Origin: Anatilimnocola aggregata
GTDB taxonomy: Bacteria > Planctomycetota > Planctomycetia > Pirellulales > Pirellulaceae
Direction of reading: 5' to 3'
Assembly: GCF_007747655.1 (NCBI RefSeq)
Contig: NZ_CP036274.1
Span: 310,001 to 374,000 of the forward strand
Length of the DNA: 64,000 nucleotides
Shown one piece after another: positions 10,631 through 20,298 of the stretch. The position numbers and the translations under genes were made by a program. Under the pieces are notes generated by a model. The model made no database searches. It was not told where the DNA came from and was given only the letters and a program-made list of their open reading frames with translations. Within the stretch, counting starts at the first letter, position 1, and each line of letters starts with the position of its first letter.

Positions 10631-12088
10631 TCAGGCTCGTGGTTTGCCGCCCGCGACAAAATCGACGGCAACAACGATTGCCCCTACCACCACGACCCCC
10701 AGCGACCAGTAGCCCTCTTCGGTCCCCTCGGTCCAGGCGTATTTAATCCCCGCGTAACACATATAGACACAGGCCAGGACAAAGAGAATTGGCGGTAACG
10801 GGTAGAGGGGCACGCGATAGCGGTCGGCACTCAGCTGGCCCCGTTGCCGCAGCACGGCCAAGGCGATAATCACCAGGCAGATGAAGCCCCAATAGAAGGG
10901 TCCGGTGAAGACCACCAGCCGGTCGAAGGCCTGAGCATTCGCGCCGAAAATCATCACCAGGGCGATTGTCGCCACGGCTTGAGCCAGCAGAGAATTGAGT
11001 GGCACAGCGCGGTGGGCGTCCCAGGCACCAAGCCACCGAAACAGCCAATGCTCGGAGCCCAGTTTGTAAAACACACGCGCGCCGGTGAAGAGCATGCCGT
11101 GAATGGTTCCCAGGCAGGAGACCACCACGAGCAGACTGATGGCGCGGTCGCCGATCGGACCCCAGGCAGAATGCAGCACATCGCTGGCGATGGATTTCGA
11201 TTCATAGACCCCAGCCAGCCCCAACCCGTGGACAAAGCCGAGGTTCAGTAGGAGATAGATCACCGTGACAGCCGTCGTGCCAAGGAGCAGGGCGCGGGTA
11301 ATGTTCTTTTGCGGATTGGCGACCTCCGCGGCCACGTACGACATATCGCTCCAGCCGCCGTAAGCAAACATCACAAAGATGATTCCCAGCGGCAGCAGGA
11401 AGTTCGGCGGTTGCGGAGCAGAAATTGCGACGGGGGGCACCAGAAAGCACCAGGCCGTGAGCGCGACGAACAGCAGTCCCAGCACCTTCGCGGCGGTGAG
11501 GACGTTCTGCGTCCAGCGCTCCATTTGAATGCCGAGAATATTGATGACAGTCAGGAGCGCGATGGCAGCCACGGCGAGTATCGTTTCGCCGCGCGCGCCA
11601 AGCGCTGTCCGCCAAGAATCGGGCAATAGTTGCAGCGCGAAGGTTGCCATCACGAAAGCGATCGCGCCGATGTTGCCCGGGCGAACAATCCAGAACTCTG
11701 CCCAGGCGAAGGCAAAACCCGTGGGACGACCGAAGGCCGTCGTGAGAAAGACGTAGTTGCCACCCTCGTGCGGCAGCGCGGTCGCGAGTTCCGCATAGCA
11801 GAGCGCGCCGAGGAGCGCGATCACGCCGCCGATCAACCAGATCAGGGCAATTCCCAGGTATTGCGCTTGCATCAGGCCGTTAGTATCGTCTGGCCCGGGC
11901 CAGCCGAGCGTTTGTTGCAGCGCCCAGGTCATCCAGCCAGCGGCGCTCGCGGAGATCAACGGCGAGCTTTTGAAGATCGTCGAGCCGATGATGATGCCCA
12001 CGATGATCGACGTGGTATCCAGCAGCGTCAAGCGCCGCTGAGGTTGATTCCCCAGCGCGGGTTCGGTTCGTTCAGGCGTAGCAGGCAT
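10631..12088 (-). CDS. APC-family amino acid permease
   Basis: A 485-residue integral membrane transporter of the amino acid-polyamine-organocation superfamily. The first helix carries the family's unwound glycine motif (TTSIIVGIIIGSTIFKSSPLI). About 12 hydrophobic segments follow, including GALCYAELATALPHEGGNYVFLTTAFGRPTGFAFAW, which is the typical helix 2-3 region of the LAT/AAT branch. The ATG at 12088 is preferred over a TTG three codons upstream. It most likely exchanges or imports neutral amino acids; the substrate is not determined. It ends 184 bases from the GYF_2 gene on the same strand. Confidence 0.9.
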   Translation of the reverse strand: MPATPERTEPALGNQPQRRLTLLDTTSIIVGIIIGSTIFKSSPLISASAAGWMTWALQQTLGWPGPDDTNGLMQAQYLGIALIWLIGGVIALLGALCYAELATALPHEGGNYVFLTTAFGRPTGFAFAWAEFWIVRPGNIGAIAFVMATFALQLLPDSWRTALGARGETILAVAAIALLTVINILGIQMERWTQNVLTAAKVLGLLFVALTAWCFLVPPVAISAPQPPNFLLPLGIIFVMFAYGGWSDMSYVAAEVANPQKNITRALLLGTTAVTVIYLLLNLGFVHGLGLAGVYESKSIASDVLHSAWGPIGDRAISLLVVVSCLGTIHGMLFTGARVFYKLGSEHWLFRWLGAWDAHRAVPLNSLLAQAVATIALVMIFGANAQAFDRLVVFTGPFYWGFICLVIIALAVLRQRGQLSADRYRVPLYPLPPILFVLACVYMCYAGIKYAWTEGTEEGYWSLGVVVVGAIVVAVDFVAGGKPRA

Positions 12089-12145
12089 GCGGCCCAATAT
12101 ACCGGCTCAGGGCGAGCGAGAGGACGCGGCGGTGGTGGGTGATTC

Positions 12146-15100
12146 CTACTGCTGGGGTACTTCGAACGAAGTTTCGACTTGCAGTTCGCCTTGGCGATAT
12201 AGCTGCGGTTCGTCGATGCCGTCGCCGTTGAAGTCGCCGACAACCGGCAGGTCGCCGTTGCCCCCCAGTTCGAAGACGCGATCGGCTGCATCGATCTCGC
12301 GATTGCCGTTCATATCGACAATCCACTTACCGTTGCGGAAGATGCCGATCTCTTCGATGCCGTCGCCGTTGAAGTCGCCGACAACCGGCAGGTCACCCTT
12401 CTCACCGAAGCGGGCCGTTTCGTCACCCTTCGACCAGCGACCATCGCCGTCCATATCGAAGTGCCACTTGCCATCGCGATAGACGCCGATCGAGCGAATA
12501 CCGTCGCCGTTCCAGTCGCCAGCGATCGGAATGTCGGTCGCCACACCGAACTGGAAGACGTGGTCGATGAGATCGGCCCGCTCCTTGCCGTGCTTCGACA
12601 ATTGCAGCAAGCGATCGCCTTCGGTCGCCTCTTCGGGCTTCGGCGGAACGTTCTTCTGGCGTTCGCGGGGAATGTTATGTGGGTCGGGCAAACCAGGCTC
12701 GTGCTTGATATGCCGCGGATCCATCGGCCACTCGGGGCCAAAGATGCCGATGTCGTCCTTACCGTCGCCGTCCCAATCGCCGACGACCGGTTTGTCAGCT
12801 TCGGTTCCCAGCTTGGCCCACAGGTCACCTTCGTCCCAAACACCGTTGCCGTTGACGTCGAGGAACCATTCACCTTTGTAGTAGATGCCGAGCTCGCTCT
12901 TGCCGTCGCCGTTCCAGTCGCCGACGACCGGAATGCCATCGGGAATGCCAAACGCGTAGACCCTCGTCTGGCCAGCTTCCCCTTCGACGGCTTCGTTATG
13001 GATGGTCCAGATGCCCTTGCGCAGGCGTTCCGAATCCCACTGAATCTGGTCGACGAACAGAGCCGGGCGGAAGACCTTGTCGCTGATGCGCGTGCTGCGC
13101 TCCGAGATACGGGGTGAACCCGCATCGATGATGCTCAAGTGCCACGTCCAGCCGGCATCGCCGCCGGTGATCGATTGCTCGGCAACCGGTGGTGGAATGA
13201 ACAACAGCGGTGCAGGGTCGAGCGGTGGTGGGGGCAATACGAACGGAGGTTCCGGTGGCGGTACGGGTGGCGGCGGCGGTGGTGGTGGAATGATGGTCGG
13301 AGTGATCTTCACTTCGCTGAAGTTGTTAAACAGCGATTCCTGACCTGCGGCCAATGGAATTCGTAAGATCGCATCGAACTGGAAGTTCACGCCGGCCGCT
13401 TCGAAGATGAAGATCGTCAGCGGATCGACGGTCGTATTCACGTTCACTGCCAAACCGGTCGTCGTGCCCGCAGTGTCTCGGCTATCAAAGTAGCCACTGG
13501 GGTGAACTTCGATCACGGTGTAGTTGCCGCCGCGGAGGCCATCGAACTTGTAGAAGCCGTCGCTGTCGGTCGCGAGACGATAAGCGCCACTGCCGCCGTG
13601 CAAGGTTTCCGACATGTCGACAACTTCACCGGTCAGCGTATGACGCAGTTCGAGAATTACTCCCGAGATTCGCTGATCGTCGGGCGTCAGTTGGCCGTCG
13701 CGAATGTCGTACAGGTTCGCAGGTGGCGTGCTTCCGTTAGTGGGAATAGCGGGTCCATCCTGGAACACATAACCCGACAAGCTGGCGGGCGGAACTTCGC
13801 AGAAGTCGTAGCGAGTCGCGTTATCGCCGCTCTCGAGAGTGACGTCGGCAATCACGTCTTGCGACAGATCGTCGCCACCTTCACTGCCCGCCATCTGGCC
13901 GCCTTGGAAGTAGCCGGTGGGCTGAGTTTCCTTGACGGTGTACTGACCGGGCTTGAGGTTGAGGAACTCGTAGTAGCCCTGCGAGTTGGTGTGCGTCGTC
14001 GCGACGATGGCACCGAACTCGTCGTACAGATTGATCGTCACGCCCGAGAGTGGTTGCTCTTCAGGCTGGAAGATGCAGTCGGGCAGGGTATCGACCCAGA
14101 CATAACCGCTGAGCCGCGCGGGCAGTACTTCGCAGAAGTTGTAATTGACGGCGTTGTCGCCCGATTCGAGCGTGATCTGGCTAAGTTCATCGGGCGCACT
14201 TTCGACACCGCCATGCGAGCCGATTTCCTGGCCGCCATGGAAATAGCCCGCCGGTTGCGTCTGCCGCACGGTGTAAGTGCCAGGCGGCAACTTATCGAAC
14301 TTGTAGTAGCCGTTCTGATCGGTATAGGTCGTGGCGAGCACGTTATTGCTCACATCGTACAGAGTGATCTTCACGCCCGAGATCGGCTTCTCGCCAGGAT
14401 CGAAGATGCAGTTGCGAATCGGATCTTCGTGAACGTAGCCATCGATGCTGACGGGCAGGATTTCGCAGAAGTTGTAGTCGGTCGCGTTCTGGCCCGAAGG
14501 AATCGCGATCTGGCTCAACTCGTCTTTCGATTCGAGCCCGCCGAGATTGCCCGGTTCCTGCCCGCCGTGGATGTAATCGACGGGTTGCGTCTCGCGTACC
14601 ATGTACGTGCCGGGAGCCAGATTATCGAACTTGTAGAAGCCGTTTTGATCGGTGATGGTAGTAGCTAGTTGCACGCCGTTGGCATCGTAGAGCGTGATGG
14701 TTACGCCGCTGATCGGCTTCTCGCCAGGATCGAAGATGCAGTTGCGAATCGGGTCTTCGTGCACATAACCCGACAAGCTTACCGTCTTGAGTTCGCCGAA
14801 GTTGTACTCGATGCCGTTGTCGCCATTGAGCAGCACGACATTGTTCTGCTTATCGTTGGTGGCCGTGCCAACGGTGACGCCACCGATCGTTCCGGGGGTG
14901 TCTTTACCGTCGCTCCAGCCCGTGGGCTGAACTTCGACAATCATGTATGTTCCGGCACCGAGGCCCGTGAACTTGTAGAAACCGTTCTGGTCGGTCACTT
15001 GCGTGGCGATCTGTGTGCCGCCGGCATCGAGCAGGATGATTGTCGTGCCGGGAATGGTTTCTTCGCCCTGCTCACGAATGCCGTCGTTATCACGATCGTG

Positions 15101-16666
15101 ATAGACGTAACCCGAAACCATCGCGGGTTCTTTTTCGCAGAAGTCGTAGTTGATGCCGTCGTCGCCACCGCGAAGTGAAACGTCGATCGTATCGTTCTCA
15201 ACGACCGTGCCCGTCTTCACACCGTCGACCGTACCCACATGATCGCCGCCGTCAATCAAACCGGGCGGCGTGATTTCGACAATCGTATACTCGCCCGGCC
15301 GCAGACCGGTGAATTCATACTTGCCTTGAGCATTGGTGAGCGTTTGCTTGATAATGTTGCCCTGCTTGTCTTTGAGCAGGACCGTGGCCCCTTCAATCGG
15401 GCGCGTGGCTACACCGGCCGCTTCGCAATTGCCGAACTTGTCGGTCAAGCGCACGAGACCGCTGATCGAAGCTGGCAAGGTTTCGGCGAAGTCGTAGCGA
15501 ATACCGTGAGTATCGCCGAGCGGCATTGCGATTTCGGTGAGTTGATCGGGATCGCCGCCGACGAGGTTACCGGTCTTCACTCCTTGGACCAAACCGACGA
15601 TCGCACCGACGCTGAAGTATTCATCAGGCTGCTGTTCGCGCACCTGGTAAGTGCCAGTTTCGAGTTTCAGGTCGAGACCGAATTCGTATTCACCCTGGGC
15701 ATTGGTTTTGGTCGTGTGGCCGGTGAAGACGTAGTTGTTGCCAACCTTTTTCCACAGCGACATGGTGACGTTGCCGATGCCGGTATCACCGGCGTCTTGC
15801 GTCAGGTCCGCGTCGTAATCGAGAAACACCTTACCGGCGATGGTGATTGGCTTTTCGATCTGCTGCAGCGGAACCATCACGCCGGTCGAGCGGTCGCGCT
15901 TCCCTTCGAAGTCGTCCTGGGGCAGGCCATTGGCATTGCCGGACGACTTGAGAAGATTCGTGCCTGCGAACTGCGTGTCGTAAACGTTGCGGAATTCGCG
16001 CGCGCCTTCGACATCGAAATAGTGCGGCGCTTTGAAGGTGGCCGTCGAAATCGAACCTTGGAACTCGACGCCCGAGGTGATCGGGTCGACGCTTTCGTTG
16101 TGGATATTGATGTTCGTTTCGCTCGGGTCGTAGTCCTGCACTTCGTCCACGTCGATGCTGAACCGCAGTTTCTCGCCGGCGTTGAAGCCTTTGAAGTTCA
16201 GCACCAGGCGCGTGCCGCCGTCTTCGACGGTCCAGGTCACTTCTTGAATGCCCGTTTGCGAAACGATCTGCATGGGGAATGCTTCATCAGCGCCCCAGCC
16301 ACCCTTGATCGTGTCGAAGAACAAATCGCCGACGCTGCGGCCAACCGGGCCATGGTCGGTATCGATCACCAAGCGAGTGAGTTCCGTTCCGGCAGCACCC
16401 CCTTCGAACATCAGTTCGAACGTATCGCCGTGCAAGTCCGAACCACTATCTTCTTCGATGTAGACGACACCCAGCTTGATGGGATCGGCATCCATCATCT
16501 GCCGATCTTCCATCGTCTCGAAGCGGCACCGGCGCGAGGCTTCGTCGACGCGGATGGTGCGGCCGCCACTCTTGCGAATCGTGGTGCCGGTGTGCTGCGC
16601 GGCTTCCGAGAGACGAGCCGACCAAAGCGAGCGACGACAGATCGAGAGCAGATTCCACAATCCCAC
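12146..16666 (-). CDS. Giant SdrD-B/Cna-B repeat surface protein with FG-GAP-like C-terminal repeats
   Basis: A 1506-residue secreted protein. The start is GTG, supported by a strong GGAGGTGA 6 bases upstream. Residues 45-62 carry the planctomycetal LE-D-R-type pattern (RFETMEDRQMMDADP). After a non-repeat domain (65-260) come about eight SdrD-B/Cna-B beta-sandwich units, each ending in GxYxFxxLxPGxYxVxExxP. Two neighbouring units are nearly identical (SGVTITLYD / SGVKITLYD, both preceded by NCIFDPGEKPI). A proline-rich hinge near residue 1135 leads to five FG-GAP/VCBS-like repeats (PVVGDWNGDGK, VVGDFNGDGIEEIGIF) rich in calcium-binding D-x-N-x-D loops. It is probably an adhesive cell-surface stalk; no ligand can be inferred. 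Confidence 0.92.
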   Translation of the reverse strand: MGLWNLLSICRRSLWSARLSEAAQHTGTTIRKSGGRTIRVDEASRRCRFETMEDRQMMDADPIKLGVVYIEEDSGSDLHGDTFELMFEGGAAGTELTRLVIDTDHGPVGRSVGDLFFDTIKGGWGADEAFPMQIVSQTGIQEVTWTVEDGGTRLVLNFKGFNAGEKLRFSIDVDEVQDYDPSETNINIHNESVDPITSGVEFQGSISTATFKAPHYFDVEGAREFRNVYDTQFAGTNLLKSSGNANGLPQDDFEGKRDRSTGVMVPLQQIEKPITIAGKVFLDYDADLTQDAGDTGIGNVTMSLWKKVGNNYVFTGHTTKTNAQGEYEFGLDLKLETGTYQVREQQPDEYFSVGAIVGLVQGVKTGNLVGGDPDQLTEIAMPLGDTHGIRYDFAETLPASISGLVRLTDKFGNCEAAGVATRPIEGATVLLKDKQGNIIKQTLTNAQGKYEFTGLRPGEYTIVEITPPGLIDGGDHVGTVDGVKTGTVVENDTIDVSLRGGDDGINYDFCEKEPAMVSGYVYHDRDNDGIREQGEETIPGTTIILLDAGGTQIATQVTDQNGFYKFTGLGAGTYMIVEVQPTGWSDGKDTPGTIGGVTVGTATNDKQNNVVLLNGDNGIEYNFGELKTVSLSGYVHEDPIRNCIFDPGEKPISGVTITLYDANGVQLATTITDQNGFYKFDNLAPGTYMVRETQPVDYIHGGQEPGNLGGLESKDELSQIAIPSGQNATDYNFCEILPVSIDGYVHEDPIRNCIFDPGEKPISGVKITLYDVSNNVLATTYTDQNGYYKFDKLPPGTYTVRQTQPAGYFHGGQEIGSHGGVESAPDELSQITLESGDNAVNYNFCEVLPARLSGYVWVDTLPDCIFQPEEQPLSGVTINLYDEFGAIVATTHTNSQGYYEFLNLKPGQYTVKETQPTGYFQGGQMAGSEGGDDLSQDVIADVTLESGDNATRYDFCEVPPASLSGYVFQDGPAIPTNGSTPPANLYDIRDGQLTPDDQRISGVILELRHTLTGEVVDMSETLHGGSGAYRLATDSDGFYKFDGLRGGNYTVIEVHPSGYFDSRDTAGTTTGLAVNVNTTVDPLTIFIFEAAGVNFQFDAILRIPLAAGQESLFNNFSEVKITPTIIPPPPPPPPVPPPEPPFVLPPPPLDPAPLLFIPPPVAEQSITGGDAGWTWHLSIIDAGSPRISERSTRISDKVFRPALFVDQIQWDSERLRKGIWTIHNEAVEGEAGQTRVYAFGIPDGIPVVGDWNGDGKSELGIYYKGEWFLDVNGNGVWDEGDLWAKLGTEADKPVVGDWDGDGKDDIGIFGPEWPMDPRHIKHEPGLPDPHNIPRERQKNVPPKPEEATEGDRLLQLSKHGKERADLIDHVFQFGVATDIPIAGDWNGDGIRSIGVYRDGKWHFDMDGDGRWSKGDETARFGEKGDLPVVGDFNGDGIEEIGIFRNGKWIVDMNGNREIDAADRVFELGGNGDLPVVGDFNGDGIDEPQLYRQGELQVETSFEVPQQ

Positions 16667-16744
16667 AAGTCACCTCCATGTGCTCGGTTCTTCGCGAACG
16701 ACAAACATCCTTGTTTGCCGTTCAGTCTCGTCTTCTTCTCTCAG

Positions 16745-16822
16745 GTAGCCCGCAGCGTTAGCGAGGGTGAATCGCTAACAGCGTCGTGCTTCGCTTCACC
16801 CTCGCTGACGCGTCGGGCTACT
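16745..16822. repeat. Palindromic intergenic repeat
   Basis: The arms GTAGCCCGCAGCGTTAGCGA (from 16746) and, inverted, TCGCTGACGCGTCGGGCTAC (to 16821) frame a short loop that itself contains GGTGAA and TTCACC. It fills the gap between the giant surface protein and the WD40 gene. It is of the REP/palindromic type common in planctomycetes and could act as a transcript-end hairpin. Confidence 0.7.
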
Positions 16823-16833
16823 TTCCAACCAAC

Positions 16834-17949
16834 CTAACGTGTGTTCACCGGTGGCAAGCCGAAGCTTGGCAAGCTGGGGGCCGTGCCAACTCGCGGCGTA
16901 CCAGCGGCAGCCGGTGCCCCGGCAATGTTTTCGGTAATCGTCCATAGGCGCAAGGTCGTGTCGTAGCCAGCCGAGGCCAGCATGGTCCCCTTGGCACCCA
17001 GCGCGGCCACGCTGCCGGTGTGTCCGGTCAGCAGGCCCACCTCTTCGTGCTTGATGACATCCCACAGCCGCACCAGGTTGTCGCTGCCACCGACGGCCAA
17101 TTTGCCCGGAGCATAAAAAGTCGCGGAGAGGACCTTCACTGGCCGCTGCGGCAAATTCTTGCCGACGGCGCCGTCGCTTAACGGCTGAATGTGAATCGTG
17201 CGGTCTTCGCCGACAGACGCGAGAAAGCTGCCGTCGGGCGAGAACTCCAGCGCTCGCACGCGTTGCTTGTGGGCGACGAAGTCGCGAATCACGCGGCCAT
17301 CGGCCACACTCAGCAGGCGAATGCTGCCGCAGCGACCAGCAACTGCGACCGACTTTTGATCGGGAGCAAAGACCACGGTCCGCAAATCGTTGCAGGGGCC
17401 GGCCGCTTGCCAGAGTAACTCGCCATCGCTGACGCGATACAGTCGAACAGCTTGTTCGAAACCGACCACGGCCAGCTTGGTTGCATCATCGCTAAATTTG
17501 ACCGAGGCAATTGCCTGTTCGTGAACCACGAATTGCCGCGGCTTTGGGTCGGCTGTCGTTGGCCACAACAGCACGCGGCGATCGTTCCCCGCCGAAGCGA
17601 GGAGCGAACCATCGAGGCTGTAGTCAATCGTGCGGACCCAGTCGGCGTGCGCTTCCAACCGTTGCACCTGGCTCCCATCGTTCAGGCTGTAGATGCGCAC
17701 GATGTGATCGTCCCCCGCAGTCGCAATCACTTGCCCTTCGCGATGAATCTCGAGGGCCGTGATTACTGGCGGCGTGAGTTCATCGGGATCGGCCTTGAGT
17801 TGCACAACGCGGGCCGGCCAATCGAGCCGGGCCGAAATATCGGTTATGCCCGGCGCTTGAGCCTGGGCAGATGACAGCGGCAACAACCACGGCGACGACA
17901 GCGTGGCAGCAGCGGCGAGCAGGAATCGGCGACGATGAATGGATGGCAT
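16834..17949 (-). CDS. Tat-exported WD40 repeat protein
   Basis: A 371-residue beta-propeller protein. The start at 17949 gives a twin-arginine signal (MPSIHRRRFLLAAAATLSS, with the cleavage site after AQA near residue 32). About seven WD40 blades follow; clear examples are VITALEIHREGQVIATAGDDHIVRIY, IDYSLDGSLLASAGNDRRVLLW and LEFSPDGSFLASVGEDRTIHIQ, the last blade being ALGAKGTMLASAGYDTTLRLW. Export of an already folded propeller by Tat is plausible. Planctomycete WD40 proteins often act as interaction platforms; the partner is unknown. It lies downstream of a 333-base region divergent from the esterase. Confidence 0.88.
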   Translation of the reverse strand: MPSIHRRRFLLAAAATLSSPWLLPLSSAQAQAPGITDISARLDWPARVVQLKADPDELTPPVITALEIHREGQVIATAGDDHIVRIYSLNDGSQVQRLEAHADWVRTIDYSLDGSLLASAGNDRRVLLWPTTADPKPRQFVVHEQAIASVKFSDDATKLAVVGFEQAVRLYRVSDGELLWQAAGPCNDLRTVVFAPDQKSVAVAGRCGSIRLLSVADGRVIRDFVAHKQRVRALEFSPDGSFLASVGEDRTIHIQPLSDGAVGKNLPQRPVKVLSATFYAPGKLAVGGSDNLVRLWDVIKHEEVGLLTGHTGSVAALGAKGTMLASAGYDTTLRLWTITENIAGAPAAAGTPRVGTAPSLPSFGLPPVNTR

Positions 17950-18282
17950 GGTGGTGATTTGCCAGCGTGGGTTTCGCAGCAGACAGGAAGCCGAGTGAGG
18001 CAACGCAGCGGCGCGGAAGTCCGCTCGCGCGGCGCTGCTGTTCGTTTTGTATCGGTTGCAAAAGCAGCTGCGCCCCAGCAGAAAGATGCGGCAAAGAAAG
18101 TCGCCTGGTAAGCTTTGCGGCCTAGGGAAGCCGTGCCGGGCAAACTGGTGGGGGTGCTAGTGCCGATGCCAGGCGAATTCCACTTAAGCTTCTCCCCGGA
18201 GTGAGTTGCGCGGCGGCAGAGCGTAGGATGTCTGCCAGCGATCTGACCGACAACTCTCCCCTCGTGCGAAAGATATGACTCC
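17950..18282. other. Divergent intergenic region
   Basis: This 333-base region separates the divergent WD40 and esterase genes and should hold both promoters. No clear -35/-10 pair, operator or RNA gene was recognised in it. Confidence 0.4.
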
Positions 18283-19344
18283 ATGAAATCGAAGTTTCTC
18301 TCTGCTTGCGCATGTCATTGTTTATCCGTGGTACTGGCGCTGAACCTGCTCAACTCGGCGATGGCGGCCGAGAACGAGGCGACAAAAGCCAGCAGCGATG
18401 GCAATGGCAACGTCGTCATTGGGCCCGACTACAAAATTGATCCCGATCTGACGGATAAGAAGAATCCCAAGGGGAAGTCGTTTGAGTTCTCGCTGAAGTT
18501 GGCCGACAGCAAAATATTTCGCGGCGACGATTCGACGCTCGACCCGAAGAAGGCCGTGCGCGAATCGCGCAAGATTTTTGTCTATATTCCCGCTGCTTAC
18601 AAAGATGGCACGAAGGCCCCACTGCTGGTCACGCTCGACGGCCCGAGTCGCTTGAACCTGGTGCGCAACGCGCTCGACAACTTGACGATTTCCAAAGACC
18701 CAAACCGCAAGTTGCCGGCCTTCATCGCGATTGCCGTCGAGAATGGTGGCAACGATGGCAAGGGGAGCCAGCGCGGGCTGGAATACGACACCATGTCCGA
18801 CCGCTTTGCCCGCTTCATCAACGACGAAGTGTTGCCGGCGGTACTCAACAACCAGGAAATTCGGGCCGCATATCCCAAGCTGGCCTTCACCGAAGATCCG
18901 TGGGGCAAAGCGGCCATGGGTTGCAGTTCGGGTGGGGCAGCGGCCTTGACCATGGGTTGGTTTCGCCCCGATCTGTTTCGCCGGTTAATCACTTACTCGG
19001 GGACGTTTGTCGATCAGCAGGATGACGATGCGCCCGAAGAGGCCAAGTATCCGCTCGGTGCTTGGGACTATCACTCCGGCTTGAAGTTGATCGAGAACAG
19101 CGAGAAGAAGCCGCTGCGCATCTTCACGCACGTCGCCGAGAACGACAACCGCGCGAACGATGCCGAGGCCACCTATCACAACTGGGTGATGGCCAACGAG
19201 CGGACAGCTGCGGCGCTGAAGGCCAAGGGTTATGACTATCGCTATGTGTTCAGCAAAGCCTCGCGCCATTGCGACGGCCGAGTGTTCGACCACACGCTGG
19301 CCGATACGCTGGTGTGGATGTGGCGCGACTACGAGCCGAAGTAA
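18283..19344 (+). CDS. Secreted alpha/beta-hydrolase (esterase family)
   Basis: A 353-residue protein with a Sec signal peptide (MKSKFLSACACHCLSVVLALNLLNSAMAA). The body matches the esterase D/feruloyl-esterase-like family (PF00756): RKIFVYIPAAYKDGTKAPLLVTLDG at the first strands, the nucleophile elbow GCSSGG (AAMGCSSGGAAALTMGWFRPDLF), and a late histidine in SKASRHCDGRVFD. The fold therefore offers Ser and His of the triad, with the acid probably in the HVAENDNRAND segment. It likely cleaves ester-linked groups on polysaccharides or acts as an acyltransferase outside the cytoplasm; the substrate is not known. Confidence 0.85.
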   Translation: MKSKFLSACACHCLSVVLALNLLNSAMAAENEATKASSDGNGNVVIGPDYKIDPDLTDKKNPKGKSFEFSLKLADSKIFRGDDSTLDPKKAVRESRKIFVYIPAAYKDGTKAPLLVTLDGPSRLNLVRNALDNLTISKDPNRKLPAFIAIAVENGGNDGKGSQRGLEYDTMSDRFARFINDEVLPAVLNNQEIRAAYPKLAFTEDPWGKAAMGCSSGGAAALTMGWFRPDLFRRLITYSGTFVDQQDDDAPEEAKYPLGAWDYHSGLKLIENSEKKPLRIFTHVAENDNRANDAEATYHNWVMANERTAAALKAKGYDYRYVFSKASRHCDGRVFDHTLADTLVWMWRDYEPK

Positions 19345-19362
19345 GGGGCTGCGAAGATAGCG

Positions 19363-20265
19363 CTACGAAAAGTATCCGCGGACGAGCAACTTAAGCTTTG
19401 TCCATTTGCTGACGACGGGGCGACGCGTCCAGACGTCGAACCGCTGGTCGCGAATTGCCTGGGCGATGGCGAGGCCGCCATCGATGAACAGGCGAATAGG
19501 CAAGCGTAAGTCGGCGCCGGCTTGCTTCACCAGCGGTTCGCCAGCGCGCAAGAGTTGCTCAGCGCGCTCGACTTGCTCCCGCAGCATGTGGCGAAAAGAA
19601 TCATCTGGCACTATTTGGCTGGCGGCCTGCGCCGCAAAGCGCTCGTCGGTCCAGCCGAAGGTCTCGCGCTGGTCGCGCGGCAGATAGATGCGCCCCTTCG
19701 CGTAGTCGCGGGCCACATCCTGGCAGAAATTGATGTGCTGCAAGCCGGTGCAGATGGAATCGGAGAGGGCAATGTTCGCCGGCGATGCGCTTTGCCCCAG
19801 ATGCAAAACGAGCCGGCCCACGGGATTGGCCGAGTGCTCGCAATAGCGCGCAAGGTCGGCCCAAGCTTCGTAACGCGTTTGCACCTGTTCCTGGCGAAAA
19901 GCACAGAGCAAGTCGCGAAAAGGCTGCTGCGGGATCTGTTTCTGCCCGATCGTCTGCGCGAGCGCAACGAACACCGGATGGCGCGACTCGCTGCCGAGGT
20001 CCAACTGCGCTTCCCACCAACTGAGTAATTCGCTGGCTTGCGCGGGGTTGGCGGCCTCATCGGCCAGGTCGTCAGCCCAGCGGCAATAGGCATAAACATT
20101 GCAAAGATGCTGATGGAGATGCCGCGGAAAGAGCCAACTGACTACCGAAAAGTTTTCGTAGTGCGAAGTGGCCAGCCCGCGGCAATAGGCCTCTGCTTCT
20201 GCCAAGGACGGGCGCGCGTGACTGCTCGTTGGTCCCCAGCGTGCGAGTTGTTCGGCAAGATTCAA
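19363..20265 (-). CDS. hpnC: Squalene synthase HpnC-type (hydroxysqualene-forming prenyltransferase)
   Basis: A 300-residue enzyme of the squalene/phytoene synthase family. The first Asp-rich motif lies in YAYCRWADDLADE (about residue 62) and the second in HINFCQDVARDYAKGRIYLP (about residue 175); both bind Mg-diphosphate. The N-terminal block AEAYCRGLATSHYENFSVVSWLFPRHLHQHLCNVYAYCRWADD is typical of HpnC rather than HpnD or CrtB. In the known three-enzyme route HpnC turns presqualene diphosphate into hydroxysqualene, which HpnE reduces to squalene for hopanoids or sterols. No hpnD or hpnE gene is visible in this window. Confidence 0.88.
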   Translation of the reverse strand: MNLAEQLARWGPTSSHARPSLAEAEAYCRGLATSHYENFSVVSWLFPRHLHQHLCNVYAYCRWADDLADEAANPAQASELLSWWEAQLDLGSESRHPVFVALAQTIGQKQIPQQPFRDLLCAFRQEQVQTRYEAWADLARYCEHSANPVGRLVLHLGQSASPANIALSDSICTGLQHINFCQDVARDYAKGRIYLPRDQRETFGWTDERFAAQAASQIVPDDSFRHMLREQVERAEQLLRAGEPLVKQAGADLRLPIRLFIDGGLAIAQAIRDQRFDVWTRRPVVSKWTKLKLLVRGYFS

Positions 20266-20298
20266 GCGAGAGACTTTCGGCGACAGCCTGTTGGAAAG

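Noticed and set aside
12461-16837. Long plus-strand ORFs (up to 532 residues) opposite the giant surface protein
   Set aside because: They are antisense to a clearly coding frame with repeated domains; their translations have no motif and mirror the codon pattern of the true gene.
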